A stretch of 64,000 nucleotides of DNA from Aquatica leii (GCA_035610365.1 CM069433.1:54488487-54552486); one strand, 5' to 3'. Numbered from the stretch's first letter, positions 1-13,314 are shown. Notes: generated by a model not told the origin, from the sequence alone. Program-made: numbers and translations.

Positions 1-849
1 TTTACTGGAAAAATCCGCGGCTCGGAGACACCAAAGGTACTTCGACAACAAAATAGTAATTTATGTGTATTCATAAAAAGCAAGTAACAGAAAAGAAAAC
101 AGCGGTTACATAAAATAACTTGGTTAATAATTCCAAGGCAAAGAAACAACTTTTGAATCACGAGTACTTACTAATAAATATAAGATTTACCCAGACCTAA
201 TTTTTTTATCGTAGCTATCGCTAACTAGATATCAGCTAAATCAATTATGTTACGCTTGAATCTTGCCAAAAATGTAAGCTTACATTAATTCAACGTGTGT
301 GTGCCAACTTGGGCTTTGACTACGTTATGTATCGAATATGTAAGCACACATCAAATTGTTTGTTACGACCAAGTCTGAAGGTAATATAATAAACTCGACT
401 GGAAATAAAGATTAATTAGTGATCTTAGATATACAATAGAAAAATAGCTAAGTTAAAATCGCAGAAAGCTTACTTTGAATAGCAATACATGCGTAGGTAA
501 TATAAATAGAAAATTTCATACACATTACATTATATTATAGTTATTAAAGAAACGACAGTTACACCTAAAATAATACTTTCCAATGTAGCAAGGTTTTAAT
601 ATATTTAAGGTTTCCGGTTGCCACCGTTACATCCGCTTGCACTACCTTTCGGCGAGATATAAACTAATTAACTGGTGTAGCGGTGCATTTTTTTCACTTT
701 CGTTTCAATAATAATGTGGATAGCAACACCGACCTACCTTGTTGTAAAACGTTAAATTTTAACCAAACGAAAAAATGACGTCGATCGTCATTTTGTTTTA
801 CTTGCTCGCAATCTTAATTTTTGTAGGAAACTTGCTCTAACAATTTTCC
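1..849. other. AT-rich sequence, nothing recognised
   Basis: AT-rich DNA with stops in all frames and no long ORF. No transposon protein motif, terminal repeat or RNA gene was recognised on either strand. Confidence 0.6.
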
Positions 850-1172
850 ATTTGAAATTTACAGTTTAAATACCTGATAAACTGTTAATGTGAAATTTTT
901 TTATTTGAATAAATTGCGTACAGCTAGAACTTAAATAATAAGTAAAATGACAAATCGATCTAACATTGGAATAATGGCGGATACACCTACTTCCGTTCTT
1001 TTTATCAGGCCCATTTTTTAATAAACCCAAGAGAATATGAAAAACCAAATTTCAAGTTACTACGATTTTTGATTCGAGAGTTATCGTGGGTACATCTAAA
1101 GATAATTTAAATAAGATGCAGCACTCAAAAACATCGTCGTAGGCAGGGTTCGAACCTAGGATTATATATGAA
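850..1172 (-). repeat. Dispersed repeat A, copy 1
   Basis: On the minus strand this matches the plus strand around 32,560-32,830, starting with the shared run GTACCCACGATAACTCTCGA. A tRNA-like B-box (GGTTCGAACCT, about 1,147-1,157) in a GTCGTAGGCA context also recurs near 32,840-32,868. The order of the two blocks differs between the copies, as expected if the full repeat is tandem or if one copy is rearranged. No coding capacity is seen. It is probably a SINE-like or other non-autonomous family; I cannot name it. Confidence 0.65.
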
Positions 1173-3480
1173 ATTGTATTTGTTTTTTTATTATAAAATT
1201 CTTATTGAGTTTTTAATTCTATACACTTGTTTCTTAGTTATCACGGTGCTGATAAGTTCCAAAAAGACAAAACTAATTAACATTGACTTCTTATAACGTT
1301 TTTAGTTGGCGGCTTTTAATGACAGATATGTGTAATGCTTAATTATTATCCGTATATATGGGATCTAACTTTTCCAACTATTATTTGCAATTCATTTGTT
1401 ATTACAAATTAATTTGATTTCTTTAGTCGAAAATTCAAGACGTACTTTGAAATAGGTTGAGAGTTTACACATAAGATTGTCTCCATTAGTTGATTTTCTG
1501 TAAGCCAAACTTCTTTCTCGATGTATTAACAAATAAAATTTCTATAACTTAAAGTTGTTACAAGAATAACCCAACTAAACTTATTCAAAACTAGATATGA
1601 TACTGTCGATTTTTTTAATTTGTTTTAGAAAACCTTAAACAATTGCCTATTTTTAATGTTTTATAATCATAGTAATTATAGTTAGAAAATACTCTCTCAA
1701 TTTTCTTTACAATCAAAAATATTACAATACGGTGTATCAAATTAAGTGCAGTGCCAGTTATCTACTAAATGTTTGTTGTCATTTAAAACTCGTTCAAATT
1801 TATGTATTATTATAATTGAACAAATATTTTGCCGCTGAGTAAATACTTTTATAAGAAGTCATTAGTAAAGAAAATACCAGAAGCGCTAATAAGGATGTAA
1901 AGCTTAAAATATTACGAAAGTTAGTGCGGTTAATACTACGGTTTATTTAAGAAGGATTTTAGGTAGTACTTTCATTGCATCGCTAATTGGAGGTTATTAT
2001 TTTCTTAATACCCATTCTTTTGTTTTAATTGCCGCGCACCAATAAAACATCAAAATTTATGTGTTTTACGATGACAAATACGATTTTTCCCTTACAATTG
2101 CAGTAATAAAATTTTAGATATCCTAAAAATAAAAATTATAGGATGGTTAGAGGGTAATCTGGAGTTAATACAACGTGAGTTTCTGTGCAAGTTGATAGCA
2201 ATGTTGCTGATAGCAAAGTTAATAGTGAGTTAGGAGGGTTCGTTTTGCAACCCCATGAGCATCGTTACGAGTTTTTAATTCCACTCTTTTTATTACTGGC
2301 CTAAAAATGCGACCGAACAACCATTAATACGTGTCACTGAACACACGCTCTACACGCTTGCGACGATATACAATGTTTTTCTTCTTCATGTAAAGAAAAA
2401 ACGTGTAGACAAAGATAACGTGCGCTTATACGTAACAATGTTTTGTATTAAATTTGGATAAAGGACTATAAAGTAGAATCAACTGTGTTTTGTAGATTTT
2501 TGGTTTTTCATCTGCATAAACGATCAAAAATTTCAATAACCGTATAGGCGGTTGTCGGCCGCAACTTTATTACTTTTAAAATGAGTTTGCATTCATAAAT
2601 TTTAATATGACTATACTTTGTAACGATTAATATTTTGAAACAATATAGAAGTTTGACACATAATTGCGGTTTACATCGACAAGTTGGTAACAGAATATTT
2701 TACATTTTAATAGAATCGGAATACATCTTTTATAAATAGAGAGTAAATATTTAAACATAAAACGTGCCTGGACCACATAAACAAAAGATTAATTAATGTT
2801 TTATCGTCGCCCACAGAGTTTCTTTCTTTGCAAAATTATACAACAATTTGCAGTAAGAAGACATTATTTTACATATTTTAAATTTTAAACAGATTTTTTT
2901 TAAACAATACAACTTTACGTTTGTAAAATTAAATTAAATGTATGTATATTGTGTAAGAGATTTTTAATCTTGCCATAACTTGAATAAATGATATTAGCCA
3001 ATGTTTTTTATACGCATTGTTATTACTGTTGCTCTTTTTGTATACATATATACATATATATTCAAAAATGCCCACTCTCTCTGTTTCAGCGAAAACTTAG
3101 CTGTCTGGTGTTTAGGCTAATTGTAGTTTGTTCAAATGTTTAAAAAAATGAAATTAGACCCAATAAATATTTTTTTTACTTACAATTAATTATTCTGTGT
3201 TTACGCATAACAAGGATGCTGTTGCTTCTAATTGTATTAATAATAATATGCTTTCCGTACAAGACGAAAAAAAGTTTTCATGACAACATTGTAATACATA
3301 CACTGTTGAAAGCACCTTCTTACAATTTTACTACAGGCGTCTAAGGTTGTCGTAAAAAAAATGTAGGATATGATACTGTGGCTAGCATTTGCAACACTGG
3401 CTAACATAAAACAATTGCCAACGCATACTTTATTCGCCAATTTCTTACTGAAGCATCCTTTAGTTCGTTTTTAGAGTTGA
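1173..3480. other. AT-rich sequence, nothing recognised
   Basis: No ORF, RNA gene or transposon motif is recognisable. A short TACATATA-type simple repeat lies near 3,045-3,062. The small minus-strand ORF at 3,237-3,440 has no recognisable features and is probably chance. Confidence 0.5.
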
Positions 3481-3725
3481 GTAATATCTAACCTTTTTTA
3501 ATATGTATATGGTTGTGATGTAATTATAAGTAGTGATTTAAATAAATTTATATTGTTTTAATTCGAGCAAAACGGAGTTAAATTGGTGACCCCGACCCCC
3601 CGGTCGTGTAAATAAATAAAAATCTAACAAATTTTTAACAAAACGACATTTGTAAAATGGCTGAAGAAAGTACGCATAACGAAACCCACAACCAACCTGA
3701 AATTACGAGTTTCTGTGAAACGTAA
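3481..3725 (+). mobile_element. Ty3/gypsy relic: LTR end, primer site, gag start
   Basis: TGGTGACCCCGACC at 3,584-3,597 is the usual form of a gypsy primer-binding site and directly follows AT-rich DNA that would be the end of a 5' LTR. An ATG at 3,657 opens a 22-codon frame (MAEESTHNET...) that stops at 3,725, as expected for a gag gene truncated by internal deletion. The sequence then enters protease-like sequence, so most of gag is missing. The family assignment is by inference from the primer-site layout and the protease that follows; the second LTR was not found. Confidence 0.55.
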
Positions 3726-3737
3726 TGTAAAAAGACA

Positions 3738-5088
3738 CAAATTCTCGAATTAACTGCTTCGATTAAAGTGTTAAAAACTTGTTCTCGTTGAAAAAATAAG
3801 CATCAGTATTGTAGATCTGGATCAGTACTTAGTTCTCGTAAACGCTGATCAATTTGGTAACAGAGCTGTTAAATGTATACCATCATGATCTTATAAATTA
3901 GGCAAGCTTTTGGAAAACTCAATGCGGCAAGCGATGTAGGCTTAGTAAATAGCTTTGTATATGATACTTATTTAGTGCAGTGATTTCCATCTAAGCGAAT
4001 TTTGTATGCCGCTAATGGATCTTGCATTTCAACCTACGGTAAACAGCTGGTTAATTTAGATTTAGGTTTGCGTCGAAAACTGTGTTGACCATCCTTAATT
4101 GCTAATGTACAACATCCCATTATTGGTGCCGATTTTAGCTATTTTGGCCTCTTTATTGATACAAAACATAAACATCTAATAATAGACAATTGCATTCAAT
4201 AAACTTTATTTTGGCGTGTGTGCAAAAACTTAAAGAAACTGGGGATGTTCTTCCTATCTATAAATGTCGTGGTCGAAAAAGACCATCCCATGTATTAGCA
4301 ACGAAAAATAAAATCTTCTCAATAAAATCAAAACTTTAATATTTGTTTTTCTTTAATGATATTGTAGCTTGAAAAAGATCGGACACGAAGTAGCACTAGA
4401 GAAATAGGCAAATTCTCGAATTAACTGCTTCTATTAAAGAGTAAAAAACTTGTTCTCGTTGAAAAAATAAGCATCAGTATTGTAGATCTGGATCAGTATT
4501 TAGTTCTCGTAAACGCTGATCAATTTGGTAACAGAGCTGTTAAATGTATACCATCATGATCTTATAAATTAGGCAAGCTTTTGGAAAACTCAATGCGGCA
4601 AGCGATGTCGGCTTAGTAAATAGCTCCTTATTTGTATATGATACTTATTTAGTGCAGTGATTTCCATCTAAGCGAATTTTGTATGCCGCTAATGGATCTG
4701 GCATTTCAACTTACGGTAAACAGCTGGTTAATTTAGATTTAGGTTTGCGTCGAAAACTGTGTTGACCATTCTTAATTGCTGATGTACAACATCCCATTAT
4801 TGGTGCCGATTTTATTAGCTATTTTGGCTTCTTAATTGATACAAACAATTAACATCTAATAATAGAAAATTGCATTCAATGAACTATATTTTGGCGTGTG
4901 TGCAAAAACTTAAAGAAACTAGGGATGTTCTTCCTATCTACAAATGTCGTGGTCGAAAAAGACCATCCCATGTATTAGCAACGAAAAATAAAATCTTCTC
5001 AATAGAATCAAAACTTTAATATTTGTTTTTCTTTAATGATATTGTAGCTTGAAAAAGATCGGACACGAAGTAGCAATAGAGAAATAGG
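3738..5088 (+). repeat. 671-bp tandem duplication of a gypsy protease relic
   Basis: Two head-to-tail copies of about 671 bp (3,738-4,408 and 4,409-about 5,088) differ by scattered substitutions and small indels. In each, a plus-strand reading with interrupting stops gives STYGKQLVNLDLGLRRK followed by NVQHPIIGADF and LIDTKHK. That is the core of the Ty3/gypsy aspartic protease, where the IIGADF block precedes the RT. Both copies are pseudogenic. The end of each unit also carries the start of the transposase-like reading annotated next, so the duplication includes the junction of two different relics. Confidence 0.6.
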
Positions 5089-5531
5089 CCGCGCAGTTAA
5101 CATGTCCCATAGTACGTTACATCGTATTTTAAGGAATTATTTTTTGTACCCTTATCATGTTCAACAAGTCTTTATATCCTTTATATCCTGACTTTAGTGA
5201 TAAAATATTATTTTCGGAGGAGTGTTGTTTTATACAAAATGAAGTGCTGAATTTTCACAACACGCATATTTAAAATGAAGAAAACTCTCACGAAATTCAA
5301 CATAGTAACTTTTCGTGGCGGTTTTCTATTCATGTTTGAGCGGATATGTTAAGAAGTAGTTTAATTGGACCGTTTATTTTACCAGAAAAACAACTTTTAC
5401 TTTTACAAGAAACTTTCACGAAAGAATTTTATAACTTACTCCTTGAAAAGGGAGTCTCCGCACCGCCATTACTATTAAAGCGATATACAGATTATACAGT
5501 CCGCTTATATAGTTCATTTTCTATTTTCTAG
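5050..5531 (+). pseudogene. HTH/DDE (IS630-Tc1-mariner-like) transposase relic
   Basis: The frame from about 5,050 reads REIGRAVNMSHSTLHRIL, a helix-turn-helix ending like those of insect transposases with an N-terminal DUF4817-type domain. After a frameshift near 5,190 it continues with an FSEECCF block (the usual FTDE catalytic region), NFHNTHI, then LIGPFILPEKQ. This matches the order HTH, first catalytic acid, IGPYILP of these transposases. The last part is the 61-codon frame at 5,346-5,531. The C-terminal catalytic residues are lost. Internal stops and at least one frameshift make it inactive. Confidence 0.5.
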
Positions 5532-6030
5532 AACGCCCTAAAAAGCGTGCCTTGCTAGTCGTTAGCACCACGAGTTTTGCAATATTTTTACGTTGGCCCT
5601 TCATCGCCGGATCTCCACGTTGGTAACCAGCTACAGCTTTAACCACGCTTACAACAGACGAACTGCTATCTACTTTTTAAGAAACCGCTCCTCATGTAAC
5701 AAGGTACCGCAAGATAATAGTTATTTGCTACACCGCTATCTATTCTTAAGAAGCCGCTGTGTTGTTAATCTGGACAGCTGCGTCAAATAAATTCCGCACT
5801 AAGTCTACTTCAGCCGCAACTGCCTTGTGCCAGATTTACGCAAGGAAAAACGTAAGTTTTTTCAATTTTCTTTTATTCCTGCATGTTCTCATAATTCAAA
5901 TTGGGTCATTAACTTTAAAACGCTTATCGTACATTACACGTGTTGCAAGGCCATTCCGTACAACGTATATTTTACGCTTAAAATTGATATTCATAGTCTT
6001 TCAAATTTTTAATTTTCAATCAATTAAAAA
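5532..6030 (+). other. Possible leader of a BEL/Pao relic
   Basis: TTGGCCCTTCATCGCCGG near 5,594 resembles the primer-site/leader region seen before gag in some insect BEL/Pao elements, and a gag-like frame follows at 6,031. The small ORFs here (5,593-5,790 and 5,759-6,091) show no known motif. The assignment is inference and weak. Confidence 0.3.
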
Positions 6031-6505
6031 ATGGGTAAAAACAAAGAAATTCAGCTCTCCACCCAGCAAACAAAATTGCGTTCAATTTTAACAATTTATA
6101 TAAACTCTAACGTGTTATTACCGATTTAACACCTGTAATACATAGACAATTTTCAAATCAATATTCTTCAGTTTTTACGTACAAAGGTTTCTGATAGTGA
6201 AAACACTTATTTAGAAATTTATTAAGAACTCAACCCAAGGAATGGGATTTAACTGGATTTCTCACAATTCACGCAATTTAATGAAATCTTTGTTTAGCTA
6301 TCGTAAAAACAATTGTATTTTTAAAAGACGCGCTAGTATGTAATGTAATGTAAATACTAATTATTTACAATCGCTTCCTAAATTACAATTACCGACGTTT
6401 TCAGGTGACATTGCTAACTACAAATCATTTATCAAAAACTTTCATTATATTAATGGTTCTTCAGGTTTAAAATCCTCGCAAAAATTACATAGACATTTTT
6501 AAAAA
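6031..6505 (+). pseudogene. BEL/Pao gag relic
   Basis: An ATG at 6,031 opens MGKNKEIQLSTQQTKLRS, a short basic N-terminus of BEL type. After stops and frameshifts, about 6,376-6,500 reads LPKLQLPTFSGDIANYKSF and then IKNFHYI. The LPKL-LPTFSGD-W/Y-x-x-F pattern is the hallmark start of the BEL/Pao gag conserved domain (compare LPKLELSKFRGELGDW in the young BEL element at 24-26 kb). No protease or RT of this element is seen downstream. It is an old 5' fragment. Confidence 0.5.
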
Positions 6506-6901
6506 AATTAACACAAAAATATTCTCTAACAATATTTCTTTTGTTGGTTTTATTAATTACTAAGGATGTTTTTAAATAAGAAAAAATCGCAATTGTCATA
6601 AATCATAATATAAAGCACTTTTTAACAACAATTGTTACAGGTCGGCTTGGGCACTGTAAGCAGACCGGTTTACGACAAGCTTGACAGCCGTACCGGGTTT
6701 TGCAACGTTTCAGTTTGAAACATATATATATAACACTTCTTCATGGTGTCAAATCGCTGCTTAATTGACCGATTTCATTTACCTTGTCCTTACCAAAGAT
6801 ACGGCCAAAGAGAGATGAGAGCTCATGTTAAAGTTGCGGCGTTGTATAATTTCGCTCTAGGTGCCTCGTTACTAAACTTTTTTCAAGGTTTTTCATAAAT
6901 A
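6506..6901. other. Spacer, nothing recognised
   Basis: AT-rich spacer between the BEL relic and the piggyBac relic. No terminal repeat of either element could be identified. Confidence 0.5.
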
Positions 6902-8494
6902 TTAGCGATTCGCAAAATTATTATTTGACATTATAAAATAATTGGCAGCAGCAATATCCAGAATCCTATAGAATATTACCAACGGCCATCGGCTAGACCT
7001 CTTTGCATAGCTGTATTTGGCACACTGTTTGTCCAAGGAATCGACACCTACTTTCGACGAGTTATAAAATGATATAATTTCGGGAATTCCTTTAGTAGAA
7101 TCCGTGCTCTCTATATGATGCATAGATGATATCATCGTAACGGTTTTGTTTTTTTTGAGACATAAGACAATAGGGTAAGTTCTTTCGTGAAACCGTATAA
7201 AGATCACTGCACTTGGCGGTTTTTGGAAAGAAACTCCGGTGGAATTTCCCTTTAATTTTTTTTTCAGAGTGCCGACGTATGTAAACCCATTTTTGTCAGT
7301 TCTTTACATACTTTAATAGAGGAAAAATAATTGTCAGCAGTGATGTTGCGATTGGTTCCCATAATAGGTTTTGCTAAACGTAATACACTCTGTGTTGGTA
7401 CAAGTAATTGTTTCTCTTGGTCGTTTAGCCGGTTCCCGTCACTGTTGTTTTCCGTATATATGTATGCATTGTAAAGATAACCAGTGGTATTATCAGTTAG
7501 ACATTTTATTTCCAAGTCATACTTACATGGCTTATTAGGCATGTACTTCTTCCATCTACACCGGCCTCTAAACGATACTAACATTTGGTCGACTGTGGTG
7601 TTCTCGCCAATTTTATAATACTTTTGACAATTAGCGATCAATGCATAAAATATATGTGAGATCGGTGCAGCGACGTCTGGCTCTTTTTTTTTGGACTCTA
7701 GTGAATGCATCATAAAATTGAAGACTTATAAGGATCATTGTAAAACGTTCTTTAGACATCACTCTTCTAAACACATCTCTGCCTGTTCCGTCGGTAGCAA
7801 ACAATGAATTTATGTCTTCATCGTTAGATTTGAAATCTGCACTAAAAATCAACAGCTCGATAAATGCATCCAACTTAACAAAATCTATATCTTTCAGTTT
7901 AGGCTTACAGTGACGCTGATATTTCTCTCTCATTAATTCTAATCTTTGGTTAGTATTTTCTATAATCTGAGATTTGATACTGTCAGTAAATCAGCAAACC
8001 AAACAATTGGGAAGGTGGAAAATCATTAGTGGCTATTGAACTTACGATGTTGTGTGCGGGTGTACGTGTGGTTTTTGAAGACCCTTCTGCAGACCAATTC
8101 ATGTAACGTCTTTTGCCGTAATAGTATTTTCTGCGGCGTTGCAATATATCACTCTCATCAATCGTGCCTGTACAAACGCTAACCTGGCGGCCAGTTCGCC
8201 CGCGAATATGTGACAATGGAATGTCGTCTTCAGAAAATGCAGAATCGAAATCACAAGCAAGAGCCTCTTCACCAACACACTAGATTCGTCCTCGGAAGAC
8301 ACAACGCGATCCGATCGTATGTAGTCATTTTCATCCGCCGATGATTCGTCAGATTCTATCATTTTTTCGTTGTTGACACTATTCGCTTGAACACGTGATA
8401 TTTTAGATGTAAATGTCATAGAAGACAAATTTAGCCGTTTCCGGTTCATTTTATTTGCCGACAAACATACGTCGCGTCGGGTAGTGAAACTCAC
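6902..8494 (-). pseudogene. piggyBac-type transposase, frameshifted
   Basis: Read on the minus strand, five frames follow piggyBac (DDE_Tnp_1_7) order. 8,494-8,250 holds an acidic, serine-rich N-terminus (SDESSADEND). 8,216-7,983 holds an SSIATNDFPPSQ block. 7,933-7,631 holds the core start (ELLIFSADFKSNDEDINSLF, DGTGRDVFRRVMS). 7,713-7,264 holds TVDQMLVSFRGR and ITADNYFSS. 7,207-6,902 holds VGVDSLDKQ and RRWPLVIFYRILDIAAAN. The three catalytic aspartates of the family (in VDQ, ADN and GVD) are all present. At least four frameshifts, one in a poly-A run near 7,255, make it non-functional. The C-terminal cysteine-rich domain is not seen. Terminal repeats and TTAA ends were not found. Confidence 0.85.
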
Positions 8495-10959
8495 CTACTT
8501 AGAAACAGGTCAGGCGTGCGCTTCTCACCACCGCACACGCGTTACTGGCGACTAAAAAACTACCAAAAAGGACGCACAGAAATTCCCGCGTAAACTGAAA
8601 TTTTGAACGGAAAACCGTTTGAGTGACGTACCGTATACGTACCTTAGTAGTTGAAAGTTTTAACATTGACTATAAAATCAATATGACTGTTCTAAATGCT
8701 GACAAATTCTAGTACCGATGTTACTTGCTTTTTTTCTAAACTAAAGTAATTAAGTAATAAGATAATCTGCACTGTCAGTTATGTCATTAAATTATTATCA
8801 AATCCAGTTGTATTACAGAAACCTAATAATGCACTGATTTGTCCGGTTGCACAAAACAAAGTTAACTATGTTAGTTGACGTCGTTGTTGACTAAATCGTA
8901 GCTATTGATTTGGCAATGTAGTCAGTAAGACAAAATTAATAATTACTGAATTACAGCGTTTTGTTCACATGATTGCATTATTTTTTTTTTTAAGTTTGTC
9001 GCTGAATGATAAATTACTTTGAATAATGCATAAATTCTCAAACAAAACCCTCGCAATTTAAACGTAAAACTTCAATTCTTTGATACTCTTATCTGAAGAC
9101 AAACGTCCTCAAGTTTGTGTACCTAACTAATTTTTAGTAAATTAAGTTTGGCATGTCTTCCTTTATGTAATATTTATTATCTATATTTTGTACTCATCAG
9201 AGTGCAAAACTAATTCAGCTCTTGCTTATGTGTTTGCGCTCTTGTTTTTCGTGGGTTTATTCGCTTATAGACGCTTGAAATAGTCTTTTAGTATATGTTC
9301 ATATTTGTGATTTTAATTAATTAATAATTTTAAATAATGTAAATATAGAAAACCAATTTTTCATTAATACTTAATACAAGATGAAACAATATATTTGTAT
9401 TTTTAAAACCACTTAAATTTTAAACAATAGTAATATTTCATCCTGGTATTTTGGTTTTGTTAATATGCATATACTAACTTATTATATTTAAATTGATTTA
9501 AGGTATATATACAACTAATACTTTTTTACAATATTTGTTGCTGTTACATTTGAAGAATCCCTCTTGCAATATATCGTTAAAAAGAACTCGGTTTGTAAAC
9601 AAGCATTTCGCGATATAACGACCAATTATGTGACAACGTTGACGTACTTATTGTTACGACAATGAATATGATATCAAATTGCAGCATCGAGGGTTATTCA
9701 GAATACTTGGTTTGTTGTAGATATTACAGTAACGACGCTGATTATTTTCATCCGCGTTGTCCTAACACTGGATAATAAGACGAAAGCCTACGGGTACAAA
9801 ATTGGAGGATAAAAATATACTGATGTAATACGACGCACATCAAAGGTATGTCCGACATAAAGGACTCATACTTTATATGAGATGCTTTTTGTAAAAAATT
9901 TGGTTCCGTTCTTTGAAATCAGTTTAGCCGACATGCGTTATACGAGCTGGTTCTCTGTTAGGGCATTGAGGTCACCTCTACTCTAATTCCAATTCTCCCC
10001 TAATACAGGCGTAATTGGACATCGTCGATGAACTCTCACAATGCAACACATCAGGATCAAATCTAATACGGTATTATATTTGATCGTGGAATGAAAACGG
10101 AAATAATAAGCATTGAATCTATTTTTTACATGATACTACCGCGTCCATTAATATATTGAATGTAATGCACACCGTGAAAAACAACTACGTGTGCACGAAT
10201 CAAATATCTGCATAAAATATTTTACACAATGTATCACACCTTTATACGCACCCTCTTTTTCGTTACAAGTTTTCATTATAAATTTAAACATATCAAAAAT
10301 TCCAAACTCAAATCCATGCATTTTCAGCACAATAGGTATTAGATATTCAAATGGAAAATTTAAGAACTTCTACATTTCGAGCAAACGAGAACTCGCAAAA
10401 CAAAGTTGATCTTGAATAAAAGAGCTATTGAAACTGAACATTTATGCAATGAGCGAGCTGTCATCCCCGTATGAATCGTATAACTTTTTACTAAATCTTG
10501 ATGTAGAAGACATAAAATACGAAATCAGACGTAAACGATCAACTGCCACGGCTTCAACTTTTCAAAATTGCATGTAATTTAAATTTCAACTTCTCTAACT
10601 TGTAAATTACATTTTTATAATCTAAAAATTGCATAATGAATTTTAAATAAAAATATTTCTATAAATTTTAAAAGTTTTATTATTATTATTACTCTTTTTG
10701 CTTTATTATGTAGTATTAAGTTATACGTTATATCAACTTAAATTTACATATGATTTTGCATTTCGAGTATAAATGTTTATAACTCAATATACTTTTCAAT
10801 AATAATTTAAATTTTTTGACAGAATTATTTAAAAGGTTCAGTAATATTGGTAACAGGTGTAGTTGTACTATTTTGCTTTTTAAACTAAAATTTATAAATA
10901 ATTTTTAACCGTTTTCCATTTGGAAAAAACTCTATTTTTATAAATGATTAAATTATATA
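8495..10959. other. AT-rich sequence, nothing recognised
   Basis: No gene, transposon motif or structured RNA was recognised. The ORFs of about 60-70 codons at 10,148-10,409 overlap on opposite strands and carry no motif; they are taken as chance. Confidence 0.5.
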
Positions 10960-11370
10960 TAAGTAATTTATGTATCAAGCGTCGAAAGTGAAGCATAGTA
11001 TAACAAACGTTGCATGAGAGTGAGTTATGCTATAAGACTTTTGACAAAAGTAACATACAGTATTTTTTGTCCTGCTTTTTGTAAAGTTTTTTAAAAAAAC
11101 CACATTGAAAACATCACAATGTACTAGACTTAACTAAATGAAATTGTTCAAAATTTGAATGTTTTGCGTAGTACCAACTTCTTAATATGTAACATTCTAA
11201 TATTTAAATTTGTGAAATTTTTAGGAGCGTATTTTTTCTAATTTAAACTAAATTTCAGAACTTTTCAACATATTTTCTATGACACACACTTCTACTTAAA
11301 TAATAATTGACTTTCAAAGCGTAGTTTTACGTAGATTTCGATTTTCCACTTTGCATCTCTAAAGTTATTT
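10960..11370 (+). repeat. Dispersed repeat B, copy 1
   Basis: AAGCGTCGAA, then CATAGTATAACAAACG, a GAGTTATGCTAT block and, about 300 bp on, TTTTA(C/T)GT(A/G)GATTTC are shared in the same order and orientation with 47,390-48,005. ATAGTATAAC and GTTATGCTAT can partly pair, so a small hairpin is possible. No coding capacity. Family unknown. Confidence 0.55.
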
Positions 11371-12197
11371 TCGCCGTTACGTAACTACACTAACAAGCAA
11401 ATATTGATGTTCTCAATAAAAACAGCACAAAAAGAATTTATGCTTTATAGTAGTATAACTTAACGATTTAAAATGTTTGTTTTTGTAGTATTTTTACTTA
11501 AGTAATTTAATGAAAAAAGCGGCATATTGCAGAGAGTTTCATCTTTTTGTAAATACGCACGGCGAACTAAAAAACTGTATATAGCACTTCTAATAAGCTT
11601 TATATTTTTTTGGAACAAGAGCATACTTAAGACTAAACATTTTTATGGTAATTAAAAATGCAACTTGGCTAAAGTTAAAAACGCAAACTGATTAAGAAGT
11701 TGACATACATAAAGATAATTGTACGTTTTAGAACAAACATGTGTTCGAAAAGGAAAATCTTTAATTTGTTCTTTTTTTAAATTATTATGCTTATTTCGCC
11801 AAAATTTTGTTTTAATTGTTTTGTTTTATTGTTTATTTAGTGCCTTTTTTATCAAAAATTTATTTTTTTTTTGGTTTTTAGTGATTAATTTATCAGGTTT
11901 TAAGTAATTTTTTGTTTCCAGTATGAAAACAGGGAATTGTATAAATAAGCTAATATAAATGAAGCATAGTGCACGTATTGCGTTGATTCAACGGCTATTA
12001 GATGTCTGGGTAGTGTTACGTTATTATACCACCGCTTACACTGCAAGAATAACTGTCTGTCGCACTGTCTGTGTATAATAAAAATAATTGTGAATTTACA
12101 AAACAAGACAGATTTTTTACTTACAGTTTTTTCAAAAATTAATTGCTGTAATCGATAGTAGCACAAAATTTTAATAAATTAGAAGGTTACATTAGTA
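11371..12197. other. AT-rich sequence, nothing recognised
   Basis: AT-rich, with T-rich runs around 11,770-11,910. No gene or element recognised. Confidence 0.5.
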
Positions 12198-12650
12198 TAC
12201 ACTGTGTCATTAAAATTGCAACACCACAAAAAAGGTGGGAATTTTGAGACCAAACTTGGCAGGAAGGTCTACTACTCAAAGGTAATAAATGATTAAAATT
12301 TCAAAAAAAAAAATGACAAACCCAATTTTTATTTATTAATGTATTGGTTTTACCTTATTGGTTTTACACTCCCTCATTTTTCGTAGTATCTGTTCCATCA
12401 AGTGGCCAATTTCTTCTTGACTGAGTGTATTCTAAGCAACTATTCATGCGGGAGAGCTTCCTGTGTCTTTGGAGGATGCGCTAAGCTCCTCATAATGTTT
12501 CACACGTGTTCAGTAGACAAAAATTCTAAAGAGCTGGGTGACTATGGTAAGAGATTAGCATTGACCTCTCCATTTCGATCCATACAGTGTCCTGCTATAT
12601 GGGGACGGGCATTATCCTGCTGGAAAAGCGGGTATTCTACTGCTGAAAAA
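12198..12650 (-). pseudogene. Tc1-like transposase C-terminus with its terminal repeat
   Basis: Read on the minus strand from 12,622, the frame gives QQDNARPHIAGHCMDRNGE, the second-aspartate block of Tc1-type DDE transposases. It continues past in-frame stops to LAHPPKTQEALPHE and MEQILRKMRECK, which match the usual C-terminal order (PPRT-EL--AL--EW, then the SM-RR region). The left edge at 12,198-12,199 is TA followed by CACTGTGTCATTAAAATTGC, a Tc1-like terminal repeat next to a TA target. Three or more stop codons show it is dead. The N-terminal half and the other end are missing. Confidence 0.65.
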
Positions 12651-13314
12651 ATGAAATAATAACAGAACAGAACGGTTCGCCTCCTGGTAGGTGATAATTT
12701 TAAAATTTGATCAAATTAATGATCCCAACAATTCCACTTGATGCGTGACCCGCATTCAACCGAATTTCGGATTTAATGCAATGATTGCAAACAGTAAGTT
12801 TTATTTATATATCAAGTGAAATAAAACTACCCAAACTGTACAGTTTATTGTAACACATACATTTTAATTTAAAGAAGAAATTTATAGTAATTGTGATCGA
12901 ATTAATAACGCTTTAAATCCAACACCAAGACTGAGCTACCGCGGATCGTTACAAATCGGTTAGAGCATTTACATTTGTCGTTGTTTGGTCTAACTGTTTT
13001 ATTGTTTGCTATTTGAGAGCAGCAGTATTAAAATTTAAATAAATACTGCTCGTTTTATTTTAAATAAAGAAGCCATCGCTACGTCGAGAAGTCTCTTTCC
13101 GTGTCAAACTTACCAAAAGTAATTGGAAATATTGATGAATGGGTCTAAGCCGATATTTGTTTAAAAATGTAAAAACAAATGCATACATATTTTTAAAGCC
13201 AAATCATGTATCTCTTGGTTTTAAGTCATGTAGCTTATCTTAAAGTGACAGAATAGAGGTACAGAATGTTGTCAAATGGTCGTTGTGGCAAAGCGTTATT
13301 CAAGAGAGTCACTC
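12651..13314. other. Spacer, nothing recognised
   Basis: No gene or element motif was seen on either strand. Confidence 0.45.
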
